A stretch of DNA of 64,000 bases from ZC4RG20 sp963702105 (lineage in GTDB: Bacteria; Pseudomonadota; Gammaproteobacteria; Steroidobacterales; Rariloculaceae): assembly GCA_963702105.1 (NCBI GenBank), contig OY969712.1, positions 434,001 through 498,000 on the forward strand, written 5' to 3'. The translations under genes and the position numbers were made by a program. Position 1 is the first letter of the stretch, and each line of letters opens with the position of its first letter. Below, one piece after another: positions 25,870-32,974 of the stretch. A model generated the notes under the pieces. It saw only the letters and a program-made list of their open reading frames with translations. It made no database searches and was not told where the DNA came from.

Positions 25870-27210
25870 TCAGCCCGGTCGGAAGGCGACCTTGTCGTAG
25901 AGCGTAGGCGCCCTGCCCGCGGCGTCGTACTTTGCCTTGAGCCGCTCGTAAGCCGCGCCATTGAAGCGCGAATCGAACTCCTCGCGCGGCAGGAACGTCG
26001 AGGAGTAAAGCATCTTGATGCCGCCGAGCTCGAAGCACTTGGCATCGAGGATACGCGTGTAATGGAAGGGCTCGGCGCCGGGCGGGCGGCGCACGTGGCA
26101 ATAGCAGCCGAGATTGAAGTACAGCGTGTCCGGCGCGATCGGGTAGAGCGTGGGCTGGCGCGGCGTCTTGATCGGCACGGCGGCCCAGGGTCGGCCCTCG
26201 AGGTCGACGTGCTCGAGCGCGAACGCGAGCAGATCCTCGGCCTGCGGCCAAGGCACCTCCCAGTCTTGAATCAGCGGCTCCGTCGCGGCGTCGGCGCCGA
26301 GGTGCAGCCGCTCGCGCAGGCGGCTCTTGAGTGCCACGTAGCGCGTATAGAAGGCCGAGTTGCGGAAGCGCGCGGGCGCATACCGCCGGAACAGCGCGTA
26401 TCCCGCGCCCTCGGGAATGTTCCAGAACCACTCCGGGTCGTAGCGGAAGATGTAGTCGCGCGTCGCGAGGTAGAGGTCCTGCCTCTCGCGCACGAGCTTG
26501 TAGAACACGTGCCGGCGCAGGATGTCGTCGACGTGCGGCACGTTGCGCGCGAAGCGGCCCGTCATGAGCCTGAAATCGGAGGACGAGAACACGAGCCCCT
26601 CGACGAAGTCGTAGGGGCCCGTCTCGGCCGCGGCGCTCATGGCCTCGAGATAGCGGCCGATCTCGTCGAAGCGCTCGATGCGCAGGTTCACGTAAGGCTG
26701 GGCGGCCTGCAGGCGAATCCGCGCGCGCAGGATGTAGCCCAGCGTGCCGTAGGAATTAGGCAGCGCGCGGAACAGGTCCGCGTACTCGTTGTCGGCCGTC
26801 GCCGTCACGATGCGGCCGTCGGGCAGCAGCACGTCGGCCTCGACGAGCCCGTCGTGGACGAAGCCGTGCCGGAAGCAGGTCGATTCGATGCCGATGCCGA
26901 CCGTCGCTCCGCCGACCGTGATGTGCTTGAGCTCGGGCGCGACGAGAGGCAGGAAGCCGTGCGCGAGGGCCGCGTCCACGGCCGTCTCGTAGGTCGTCAG
27001 GCCCTCAACGTCCATGGTGCGTGCGGCGATATCGACCGCGATGACCTCGTTGAACTGGCCGAGCGAGATGCGCCGCGCGGCCCGGCCGCGCGGCTCGTAC
27101 CGGAACAGATTCGAGATCGTGCGCTTGGCGAGCCGCAGCTGGCCCGCGCCGTCGCGCCAGGTCCGCTCTAACTCGGCCTTCTTGTGCGCGTAGCTACTCG
27201 CGGTGGGCAT
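25870..27210 (-). CDS. FAD-binding oxidoreductase, candidate methylene-fatty-acyl reductase (TmsA/BfaA-like)
   Basis: A 446-residue FAD-linked oxidoreductase of the vanillyl-alcohol-oxidase/sterol-reductase type. The flavin-binding PP-loop region appears as VDGLTTYETAVDAAL-like text and LKHITVGGATVGIGIESTCFRHG; a long substrate domain follows (FDYVEGLVFSS-like, RQDLYLATRDYIFRYDPEWFW). Related Delta24-sterol reductases and the actinobacterial TmsA/BfaA reduce a carbon-carbon double bond. The 17-bp overlap with an upstream CFA-type methyltransferase is the arrangement of enzymes that make 10-methyl fatty acids (methylation, then reduction of the methylene). The specific activity is inferred from this pairing. 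Confidence 0.75.
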   Translation of the reverse strand: MPTASSYAHKKAELERTWRDGAGQLRLAKRTISNLFRYEPRGRAARRISLGQFNEVIAVDIAARTMDVEGLTTYETAVDAALAHGFLPLVAPELKHITVGGATVGIGIESTCFRHGFVHDGLVEADVLLPDGRIVTATADNEYADLFRALPNSYGTLGYILRARIRLQAAQPYVNLRIERFDEIGRYLEAMSAAAETGPYDFVEGLVFSSSDFRLMTGRFARNVPHVDDILRRHVFYKLVRERQDLYLATRDYIFRYDPEWFWNIPEGAGYALFRRYAPARFRNSAFYTRYVALKSRLRERLHLGADAATEPLIQDWEVPWPQAEDLLAFALEHVDLEGRPWAAVPIKTPRQPTLYPIAPDTLYFNLGCYCHVRRPPGAEPFHYTRILDAKCFELGGIKMLYSSTFLPREEFDSRFNGAAYERLKAKYDAAGRAPTLYDKVAFRPG

Positions 27211-28462
27211 AGATGTGCGCGCGCGTCCACGGCACCTCGTTCATGCCGGAGCGCGCGAACACGACCTGGAACAGCTGCAGCTTGCCGTGCAGGAACGCCA
27301 TGATCGAGCCCGCGAGGTAGAGGCGCCACGCACGCACGAACGTATCGCCGAACATGGCATTGACCTTGTCGACATTCTCCTCGTAGCGCTCGAGCCATGC
27401 CTCGAGCGTCTTGGCGTAGTGCAGCCGGATGTTCTCGACGTCGAGCACGGAGAGCCCGTTCGGCTCGAAGATATCCATCATCTCGCGCAGGGTCGGAGGG
27501 TAGGCGCCCGGGAAGATGCGCTTGTCGATCCAGGGGTTCAGGCGCTCGGGCCGATCGCGGCCGATGCTGTGAATGAGGCCGCGGCCCTCTTTCTTGAGCA
27601 GGCGGTCAATGAGCTTACCGAGCTCCTGGTAGTTGCCGGCGCCCACGTGCTCGAGCATCCCGATCGAGACGAACGCATCGATGCCCCCCGGCGCCGCCGC
27701 GTTGCGGTAATCGTCCTCGACGAACTCCACGAGATGGTCCAGCCCATCGCGCTTGGCCCATTCGCGCGCATAGGCGATCTGCTCCTTCGAAATATTGAAG
27801 CTGCGCACGCGCACGCCGTAATTCTTCGCCATGAAAAGCGCGAAGCCGCCCCAGCCGCCGCCGGCCTCCACGACCGTCTCGCCGGCTTCGAGCCGCAGCT
27901 TCCTGCAGACGTGATGCATCTTGGCCTGCTGCGCCTGCTCGATGGTCATCGTCGGCTCGGCGAAGTAGGCGCACGTGTATTGCAGCGCCGCGCGATCGAG
28001 CCACAGAGTGTAGAAGTCGTTGCCGATGTCGTAGTGATGATAGATGTTGCGCTTCGACTCGGAAAGGTCCGGCGCGAAGTGACGTCCGCGGGCCAGCCAC
28101 TTGCCGAGCGGCGTGCTCGTTTCCGTGTATCGGTAGGCCGCATCCAGCAGCGTGAGCAGGTCGCCGTAGACCTCGAGGCGGCCGGCGCTGTAGAGATCGC
28201 CGAAATGCAGCTCGGGATTGACGAGCACCTGCCACAGCGCGCCGCGGTCGGCGATGCGGACCGTGACGGTCTTGGAATCCGTTCCGGCTTCCGGTCGGGG
28301 CGCATCCCAGAGTAGGACGCGCACGGGGCTTTCGCCGAGCTTCTGCGCGAGCTTGGCCACGACCCACCGGTCCAGCGCCGACGGGGCGTGGCCGCGCTCC
28401 TCGGCGCCGTAGGCGATAGTGGAGCCCGGAACCCCGAGTGGTTCGACGCGACTTCTGTTCAT
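27194..28462 (-). CDS. CFA-family SAM-dependent methyltransferase, candidate TmsB/BfaB-like
   Basis: A 422-residue cyclopropane-fatty-acid-synthase-family enzyme that methylates double bonds of membrane lipids using S-adenosylmethionine. SKRNIYHHYDIGNDFY and LDRAALQYTCAYF are CFA signatures. VVEAGGGWGGFALFMAKNYG is the SAM-binding loop, HVGAGNYQE and KLIDRLLKKEGRGLIHSIG follow, and the C-terminal RLHYAKTLEAWLERY helix is present. The N-terminal domain is of normal size. ATG 28462 has GGAG 10 bases upstream. The downstream FAD reductase overlaps by 17 bp. Either plain cyclopropane synthesis or 10-methyl branching is possible; the partner gene favours the latter. Confidence 0.85.
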   Translation of the reverse strand: MNRSRVEPLGVPGSTIAYGAEERGHAPSALDRWVVAKLAQKLGESPVRVLLWDAPRPEAGTDSKTVTVRIADRGALWQVLVNPELHFGDLYSAGRLEVYGDLLTLLDAAYRYTETSTPLGKWLARGRHFAPDLSESKRNIYHHYDIGNDFYTLWLDRAALQYTCAYFAEPTMTIEQAQQAKMHHVCRKLRLEAGETVVEAGGGWGGFALFMAKNYGVRVRSFNISKEQIAYAREWAKRDGLDHLVEFVEDDYRNAAAPGGIDAFVSIGMLEHVGAGNYQELGKLIDRLLKKEGRGLIHSIGRDRPERLNPWIDKRIFPGAYPPTLREMMDIFEPNGLSVLDVENIRLHYAKTLEAWLERYEENVDKVNAMFGDTFVRAWRLYLAGSIMAFLHGKLQLFQVVFARSGMNEVPWTRAHIYAHRE

Positions 28463-28777
28463 TAGAGTTGTTCTCCGCTCGAGACGCATATTGTGCCACG
28501 GCCCGGCGCGGCGAGTGAAATGGTGCGCGACGCAGGTCGTTGAACTTGGACCGTTTCCGCCGGCCGGACGGCTCGCTCGGGCAGGCCGGGCCGCGCACGC
28601 GGCGACGGCGCGACGGCGCGACGGCGCGACGGCCGCCCGGCGGGCGCGAGGTGCCCGAAACGCCCGGCGCCGGCCGCGCCGGCTTTGCGGGCGCGGTCCC
28701 GCCATCCGAGGCGCCGCCCACGGCGGCGGCATCGACGGCCGCCCGAGGCTGATAGAATGGCGGTCGAGGAAGACACG
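28463..28777. other. Divergent intergenic region between the methyltransferase and moaA, with an 8-bp microsatellite
   Basis: 315 bp holding the promoters of two divergent genes. Four perfect tandem copies of GCGACGGC lie at 28602-28633. GATAGAAT at 28751-28758 is a possible -10 for moaA, just before the translation start region. I see no RNA motif; in particular, no molybdenum-cofactor riboswitch pattern could be recognised. Confidence 0.5.
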
Positions 28778-29830
28778 ATGAGCAGCAGCATCAAAAACTG
28801 GCAGGGGCAAGGCGCGGTCAAGGATCGGCTCGATCGCCCGTTGCGCGATCTCCGAATCTCGGTCATCGACCGCTGCAACTATCGCTGTCCCTACTGCATG
28901 CCCGCAGAGGTCTACGGCGAGGGTCATCGGTTTCTGCCGCGGGCGGAGTGGCTCACGACCGGCGAGATCAAGCGGCTCGGGGGGCTGTTTCTGCAGCTCG
29001 GCGTCACGAAATTCCGCCTGACCGGCGGCGAGCCGCTGCTGCGCCGCGATATCGTCGAGATCGTCGAAGGCCTGGCCGGGCTCGCGGGCGTCGAGGATCT
29101 CGCGCTGACGACGAACGGCACGCGCCTCGCGCAGCAGGCCGAGGCCCTGCGCGCGGCCGGGCTCAAGCGCGTGACGGTGAGCCTCGACAGCCTCGACGAG
29201 GCCGTGTTCAGGCAGATGAGCGGCGGGCGCGGGGATCTCGGCGCCGTCCTGGGCGGCATCGAGAAGGCGCTCGCGGCGGGCTTCGCACCGCTCAAGATCA
29301 ATGTCACCGTGCAGAAGGGCCGCAACGAGGAAGGCGCGCTCGATCTCATCGAGCGCTTCCGCGGAACGGGCGTCATCGTGCGCTTCATCGAATTCATGGA
29401 CGTGGGCACCATGAACGGCTGGCGCGCCGAGGACGTCGTGACCTCGAAGGCGCTGCTCGAGCGCGTCGCCGCGCGCTGGCCCGTCGAGCCGGTCGACAGC
29501 AACTATCGCGGCGAGGTGGCCAAGCGCTACCGGTTCCTCGACGGCGCAGGCGAGATCGGCTTCATCTCGTCCGTCAGCGAGCCGTTCTGCGGCGACTGCC
29601 ATCGCGCTCGCCTCTCGGCTGACGGCACGCTGTACACCTGCCTCTTTGCGGCGCGCGGTACGAATCTCCGGGACGCGCTGCGCTCGGGCGCGAGCGACGC
29701 CGAGCTCGTCGGCCTGCTGCAGAACGTATGGCGCGGCCGTGCGGACCGCTACAGCGAGCTGCGCGGAAAGCGAACCGGGAGCGAGAAGGGCGATCCGCGC
29801 CGTGTCGAGATGTACAGGATGGGCGGCTGA
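28778..29830 (+). CDS. moaA: GTP 3',8-cyclase MoaA (molybdenum cofactor step 1)
   Basis: Radical-SAM enzyme that starts molybdopterin synthesis by cyclising GTP, in the cytoplasm. DRCNYRCPYC gives the N-terminal iron-sulfur ligands (Cys33, 37, 40). RLTGGEPLLRRD and LTTNGTRLAQQ are radical-SAM blocks. EPFCGDCHRARLSADGTLYTC carries the second cluster, and the protein ends in GG as MoaA proteins require. ATG 28778 is preceded by GAGGA; ATG 28757 would add seven residues. First gene of moaACDE, with stop and start overlapping in TGATG. Confidence 0.95.
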   Translation: MSSSIKNWQGQGAVKDRLDRPLRDLRISVIDRCNYRCPYCMPAEVYGEGHRFLPRAEWLTTGEIKRLGGLFLQLGVTKFRLTGGEPLLRRDIVEIVEGLAGLAGVEDLALTTNGTRLAQQAEALRAAGLKRVTVSLDSLDEAVFRQMSGGRGDLGAVLGGIEKALAAGFAPLKINVTVQKGRNEEGALDLIERFRGTGVIVRFIEFMDVGTMNGWRAEDVVTSKALLERVAARWPVEPVDSNYRGEVAKRYRFLDGAGEIGFISSVSEPFCGDCHRARLSADGTLYTCLFAARGTNLRDALRSGASDAELVGLLQNVWRGRADRYSELRGKRTGSEKGDPRRVEMYRMGG

Positions 29831-30408
29831 TGCTCACGCATGTGGACGAGGCGGATCGGCCGACCATGGTCGACGTGGGCGACAAGGCCGTGACGACGCG
29901 CACGGCCGAGGCGCGCGCGGTCGTCGAGTTTCCGCCCGAGGCGCCCGTTGATGCGGACGAGACGCTGCGCACGAAGAAGGGGCCCGTGTTCGACACGGCC
30001 ATCATCGCGGGCGTCATGGCCGCGAAAAAGACGCACGAGCTGATCCCGTTCTGCCATCAGCTGCCCCTCGAGAGCTGCAAGATCGCGATCGAGTGGTGCG
30101 GCCCGCGCGAGGTCGAGGTGCGCTGCCGCGTGCGCGCGACGCACAAGACCGGCGTCGAGATGGAGGCCCTGACCGGCGCTTCCGTTGCGGCGCTCACGAT
30201 CTACGACATGTGCAAGGCGCTGACGCACGGAATCACGATTCGCGAGGTGGCGCTGCTCGCGAAGACGGGCGGCAAGCGGGACTATCGCCGCGAGCCGCCC
30301 GTGCCCGAGCGGGCTGCCGCCCCGGCTCCCGCGGAGCGGGGTGCCGGCCGTTCCGCCCGCGAACCGGAGGGCGGGCCTTCGGCTGCGCGGCGCAGGGGCG
30401 CGCCATGA
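29830..30408 (+). CDS. moaC: Cyclic pyranopterin monophosphate synthase MoaC, with C-terminal extension
   Basis: Second enzyme of molybdopterin synthesis; works with MoaA to give cyclic pyranopterin monophosphate. Family blocks are PTMVDVGDKAVTTRTAEARA, KKGPVFDTAIIAGVMAAKKT, LIPFCHQLPLESC, VRATHKTGVEMEALTGASVA and IYDMCKALTHG, which hold the substrate-binding residues. The last about 35 residues (PPVPERAAAPAPAERGAG to RRRGAP) are a low-complexity tail beyond the usual end. The gene overlaps moaA and moaD by a few bases. Confidence 0.95.
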   Translation: MLTHVDEADRPTMVDVGDKAVTTRTAEARAVVEFPPEAPVDADETLRTKKGPVFDTAIIAGVMAAKKTHELIPFCHQLPLESCKIAIEWCGPREVEVRCRVRATHKTGVEMEALTGASVAALTIYDMCKALTHGITIREVALLAKTGGKRDYRREPPVPERAAAPAPAERGAGRSAREPEGGPSAARRRGAP

Positions 30409-30647
30409 TCGAGGTCACGGCCCGCTACTTCGCCGCGTTCCGGGAGCAGGCCGGCCGCGAGACGGAGCGCGTCGCGACGCGCGCCGGCACGACGGGCGAG
30501 CTATATCGCGAAATCGCCGCGCGGCACGGCTTCGCCGACGCCGTCGGGCGCTGCAAGGTTGCCGTCAACGACGAGCTCAGCGACTGGAATCGGGCGCTGC
30601 ACGAGGGCGACGTCGTGCTGTTTTTCCCGCCGGTCGCCGGAGGCTGA
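30405..30647 (+). CDS. moaD: Molybdopterin synthase sulfur carrier subunit MoaD
   Basis: An 80-residue ubiquitin-fold protein that donates sulfur, as a C-terminal thiocarboxylate, to molybdopterin synthase. It begins VTARYFAAFREQAGRETERV and ends DVVLFFPPVAGG, with the essential terminal GG. Its ATG overlaps the moaC stop (ATGATC, TGA in the other frame). It is intact, and its GDVV codons contain an unaltered GACGTC, useful as a control for the frameshift in moaE. Confidence 0.95.
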   Translation: MIEVTARYFAAFREQAGRETERVATRAGTTGELYREIAARHGFADAVGRCKVAVNDELSDWNRALHEGDVVLFFPPVAGG

Positions 30648-30654
30648 GGCGGGC

Positions 30655-31147
30655 ATGGGCGCGAGCACGAGCTTCGCGATCGCCAAGGCGCCGCTCGACG
30701 TGAAGGCGCTCGAAGTTCGCTTGCCGGATGCCCGGGCCGGCGCCCGCGTGACGTTCGAGGGCTGGGTCCGCAACCACAACGAAGGGGAGGCCGTGAACGG
30801 CCTCGAGTACGAGGCGCACGAGCCGATCGCGGTGGCCGAAGGCGAGAAGATCCTGGCGGAAGCCGCGGACCGTTTCGAACGTCCTAGCCGTGCACTGCGA
30901 GCATCGCGTGGGCCGGCTCGAGATCGGGGATTGCGCCGTGTGGGTCGGGGTCAGCGCCGCGCATCGCGGAGCCGCCTTCGACGCCTGCCGCTACGTCATA
31001 GACGAGGTCAAAGCGCGCGTGCCCATCTGGAAGAAGGAGCACTACGCGGACGGCGCCACGGGCTGGGTCAACTGCGCCACGGGCGCCCGCGCGCCAAGCG
31101 TGCAAGATCCTCCGGCCGATCCACGTCGAAAGCCGCTTCGGGCATAG
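30655..31147 (+). CDS. moaE: Molybdopterin synthase catalytic subunit MoaE, interrupted by a single-base frameshift
   Basis: Large subunit of molybdopterin synthase; takes sulfur from MoaD. The N-terminal part reads MGASTSFAIAKAPLDVKALE and VTFEGWVRNHNEGEAVNGLEYEAHEPIA up to AADRFE. The frame then changes at about 30879. Removing one A from GAACGTC gives DRFDVLAVHCEHRVG, and the second frame continues with AVWVGVSAAHRGAAFDACRYV, then VPIWKKEH, where the catalytic lysines lie. GAGG precedes the ATG. The second frame stops at 31147, so the 3' end overlaps the convergent MocA-like gene by 80 bp. Confidence 0.8.
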
Positions 31148-31679
31148 CTACAGGTGTCACGCGCGGCGCGGCCGCCAGCACCGCGCGGGCGCCGGCGTCT
31201 CCTGTAAGCGCCCGGAGCGCGGGCCATTCGCGGCGCGGCAGAATCGCCGGGACGCCGAGCCGGCCCGCATACGCTGCGGCCGCGGGCAGGCCGGGCCGCC
31301 GCCGCCAGGCCCGCACGAGCCGTTCGAGCGCCGCGCGGCCGACGAGCGGCTGGTCCGCGAGCACGATCATGACGGCCGGCGCCGTCCTCGGCACGGCCGC
31401 GAGTCCCGCTCGCAGCGAGGTCGCGAGGCCCTCTTCCCACGCCGCATTCGCGACGATGCGGCAGGACACCTCTGTGCGCCGCAGCAGCGCGCGCAGGCGC
31501 GGCGCTCCGGCACCGAGCACGACGATGGGATCGGTCTCGGCCGCCTCGGCCGCCCCCTCGACGGCGCGCCGGAGCAACGGCAGCCCGAGGCGGCGCACGA
31601 GCTGCTTCGGCGCGCCGAGTCGGCGCGAGCCGCCGGCCGCGAGGACGATGCAGGCGAGCCCCTCGGCGCTGTATCGCAT
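31068..31679 (-). CDS. MobA/MocA-like nucleotidyltransferase
   Basis: About 203 residues of an NTP-transferase fold. CIVLAAGGSRRLGAPKQLV is the nucleotide-binding loop, VVLGAGAPRLRALL follows, and IVLADQPLVG holds the metal-binding aspartate of the LADQP type seen in MocA (molybdenum cofactor cytidylyltransferase). FDVDRPEDLARL is the conserved end. Location beside moaACDE supports a role in maturing the cofactor to its dinucleotide form. ATG 31679 was chosen; GTG 31691 is four codons upstream and equally possible. The gene faces moaE and overlaps its 3' end by 80 bp. Confidence 0.8.
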   Translation of the reverse strand: MRYSAEGLACIVLAAGGSRRLGAPKQLVRRLGLPLLRRAVEGAAEAAETDPIVVLGAGAPRLRALLRRTEVSCRIVANAAWEEGLATSLRAGLAAVPRTAPAVMIVLADQPLVGRAALERLVRAWRRRPGLPAAAAYAGRLGVPAILPRREWPALRALTGDAGARAVLAAAPRVTPVAMPEAAFDVDRPEDLARLARGRPWRS

Positions 31680-31723
31680 ACCCCCGAACACGATGGCACT
31701 ATACTCGAACGCGAGGAGTCGCC

Positions 31724-32224
31724 ATGACGAGTATCCGATTGAGCCTCGCCCGGCGCGACGACGCCGCGGACATCGCCGAGATGTCCCGCCGCTATATCGA
31801 GCACGGGCTGCCCTGGAGCTGGGACGAGCGGCGCGTGCTGCGCTACATCCGCGATGCGGAGTCCGCGGCCGTCGTCGCCCGCGACCGGCGCCGGCTGGCC
31901 GGCTTCGCCATCATGGAGTTTCACGACGAGGACGCGCATCTGAACCTGTTGGCCGTGGCCCCCGGGTACAGGCGGCAGGGCGTCGGCATGCGGCTCCTCG
32001 AATGGCTCGAGGCCTCGGCCCGTACGGCCGGCACGTTTCTCGTGCGTCTCGAGCTGCGTGCCGACAACGACGCGGCGCGCCGGTTCTATGCCAAGCTCGG
32101 CTACTCGGAAGTCGGCCGCCGGCACGGCTACTATTCCGGGCGGGAAGACGCGGTCTGCATGGCGCGGGACCTGCGGCTCGTCGACGCGTCGAACGCGGAA
32201 CCGTTCGACTGGAAGCAGTACTGA
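31724..32224 (+). CDS. GNAT-family N-acetyltransferase
   Basis: A 166-residue acetyltransferase of the RimI-like GNAT group. The N-terminal IRLSLARRDDAADIAEMSRRY is the first strand-helix. LNLLAVAPGYRRQGVGMRLLEW contains the acetyl-CoA loop (RRQGVG). LRADNDAARRFYAKLGYSEVGRRHGYY is the typical C-terminal block. The acceptor is not predictable. GAGGAG lies 7 bases before the ATG, and TATACT at 31700 is a possible -10. It sits inside the molybdenum cofactor cluster but has no evident link to it. Confidence 0.85.
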   Translation: MTSIRLSLARRDDAADIAEMSRRYIEHGLPWSWDERRVLRYIRDAESAAVVARDRRRLAGFAIMEFHDEDAHLNLLAVAPGYRRQGVGMRLLEWLEASARTAGTFLVRLELRADNDAARRFYAKLGYSEVGRRHGYYSGREDAVCMARDLRLVDASNAEPFDWKQY

Positions 32225-32282
32225 TCGTGAAGAAGCAGTCTCGATCGTGAAGAAGCGCTATCGATCGTGAACGAGAGATCGT
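32223..32282 (+). repeat. Three tandem ~20-bp units around the moaB start
   Basis: The block ATCGTGAAGAAGC appears three times at 20-bp spacing (starting near 32224, 32244 and 32264, the third diverging to ATCGTGAACGAGAG). Each unit has a GTG start codon followed by an A-rich stretch. Only the third is in frame with moaB; the first two read VKKQSRS and VKKRYRS, then stop. Confidence 0.7.
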
Positions 32283-32782
32283 TCCTGCCGCTCGACATCG
32301 CGGTGCTCACCGTGTCCGATACGCGCACCGAGGCCACGGACAAGTCCGGCGCGCTGCTCGTCGAACGTCTCGAGGCGGCCGGGCACCGGCTGGCCGCGAA
32401 GCGCATCGTGCGCGACGACATCTATGCGATCCGCGCCGTCGTCTCCGACTGGGTGGCCGACTCCCGGGTCAACGTCGTGATCACCACGGGCGGTACGGGC
32501 GTCACGGGGCGCGACGGCACACCCGAGGCCGTCGCCGCGCTGCTCGACAAGCAGATCGACGGCTTCGGCGAGTTGTTCCGTGCCGTCTCGTTTCCCGAGA
32601 TCGGCACCTCGGCGCTGCAGTCCCGCTGTCTCGCGGGCGTAGCGAACGGCACCTATGTCTTCTGCCTGCCGGGCTCCTCGCACGCCTGCGGCACGGCCTG
32701 GGACAAGATTCTCGCCGCGCAGCTCGACTACCGCACGCGGCCGTGCAATTTCGCCGAGCTACTTCCGCGCCTGAAGGAGTGA
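32267..32782 (+). CDS. moaB: MoaB/MogA-family molybdenum cofactor protein
   Basis: A 171-residue protein related to MoaB and to MogA, which adenylylates molybdopterin before MoeA adds molybdate. IAVLTVSDTRTEATDKSGALL, then ITTGGTGVTGRDGTPEAV (the molybdopterin-binding TTGGTG loop), FPEIGTSALQSRCLAG and FCLPGSSHACGTAWDKIL are family blocks. The GTG start at 32267 lies in the third of three short tandem units; no separate ribosome binding site is evident, but GAAGAAG stretches in the repeats may serve. It completes the cluster with moaACDE. Confidence 0.9.
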   Translation: MNERSFLPLDIAVLTVSDTRTEATDKSGALLVERLEAAGHRLAAKRIVRDDIYAIRAVVSDWVADSRVNVVITTGGTGVTGRDGTPEAVAALLDKQIDGFGELFRAVSFPEIGTSALQSRCLAGVANGTYVFCLPGSSHACGTAWDKILAAQLDYRTRPCNFAELLPRLKE

Positions 32783-32807
32783 CGCTCGCCGACGTTTCTT
32801 CTATGAT
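32780..32807 (+). promoter_or_regulatory. Promoter upstream of the TPP riboswitch
   Basis: GTGACG (32780-32785, a partial -35) and TATGAT (32802-32807, a good -10) are 16 bp apart. They lie just upstream of the riboswitch and would start transcription a few bases before it. An inverted repeat surrounds the -10 (see separate entry). Confidence 0.55.
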
Positions 32808-32816
32808 GGAAACGTC
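32791..32816. promoter_or_regulatory. Palindrome spanning the -10 of the thiamine operon promoter (candidate operator)
   Basis: GACGTTTC (32791-32798) and GAAACGTC (32809-32816) are perfect 8-bp inverted arms with a 10-bp spacer that contains the TATGAT -10 box. The position would suit a repressor site. It could also be chance or an RNA hairpin at the very 5' end. Confidence 0.4.
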
Positions 32817-32820
32817 TTGA

Positions 32821-32915
32821 TCCGAGGGGTGGCCCCGTCCGGCCTGAGAGGTTGACGAGATCGTCAACCAACCCTTTGAACCTGATCCGGTTAGTGCCGG
32901 CGTAGGGACTGGAGC
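32821..32915 (+). ncRNA. TPP (THI-element) riboswitch
   Basis: The sequence has the thiamine pyrophosphate riboswitch core in order: GGGGTGGCCCCGTCCGGC-like P2 region, CTGAGAGG, a variable P3 stem (GGTTGACGA ... TCGTCAACC), ACCCTTTGAACCTGATCC and GGTTAGTGCCGGCGTAGGGA. Binding of TPP would repress the downstream operon. No T-run terminator is seen; the ribosome binding site AGAGGAGAT near 32960 can pair with GGTCTCT just before it, so control of translation is likely. Confidence 0.95.
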
Positions 32916-32974
32916 CGCTGTCATCTCCCCCATCGCTAAAACGGACCGGGTCTCTTTCACAGAGGAGATCCGCA

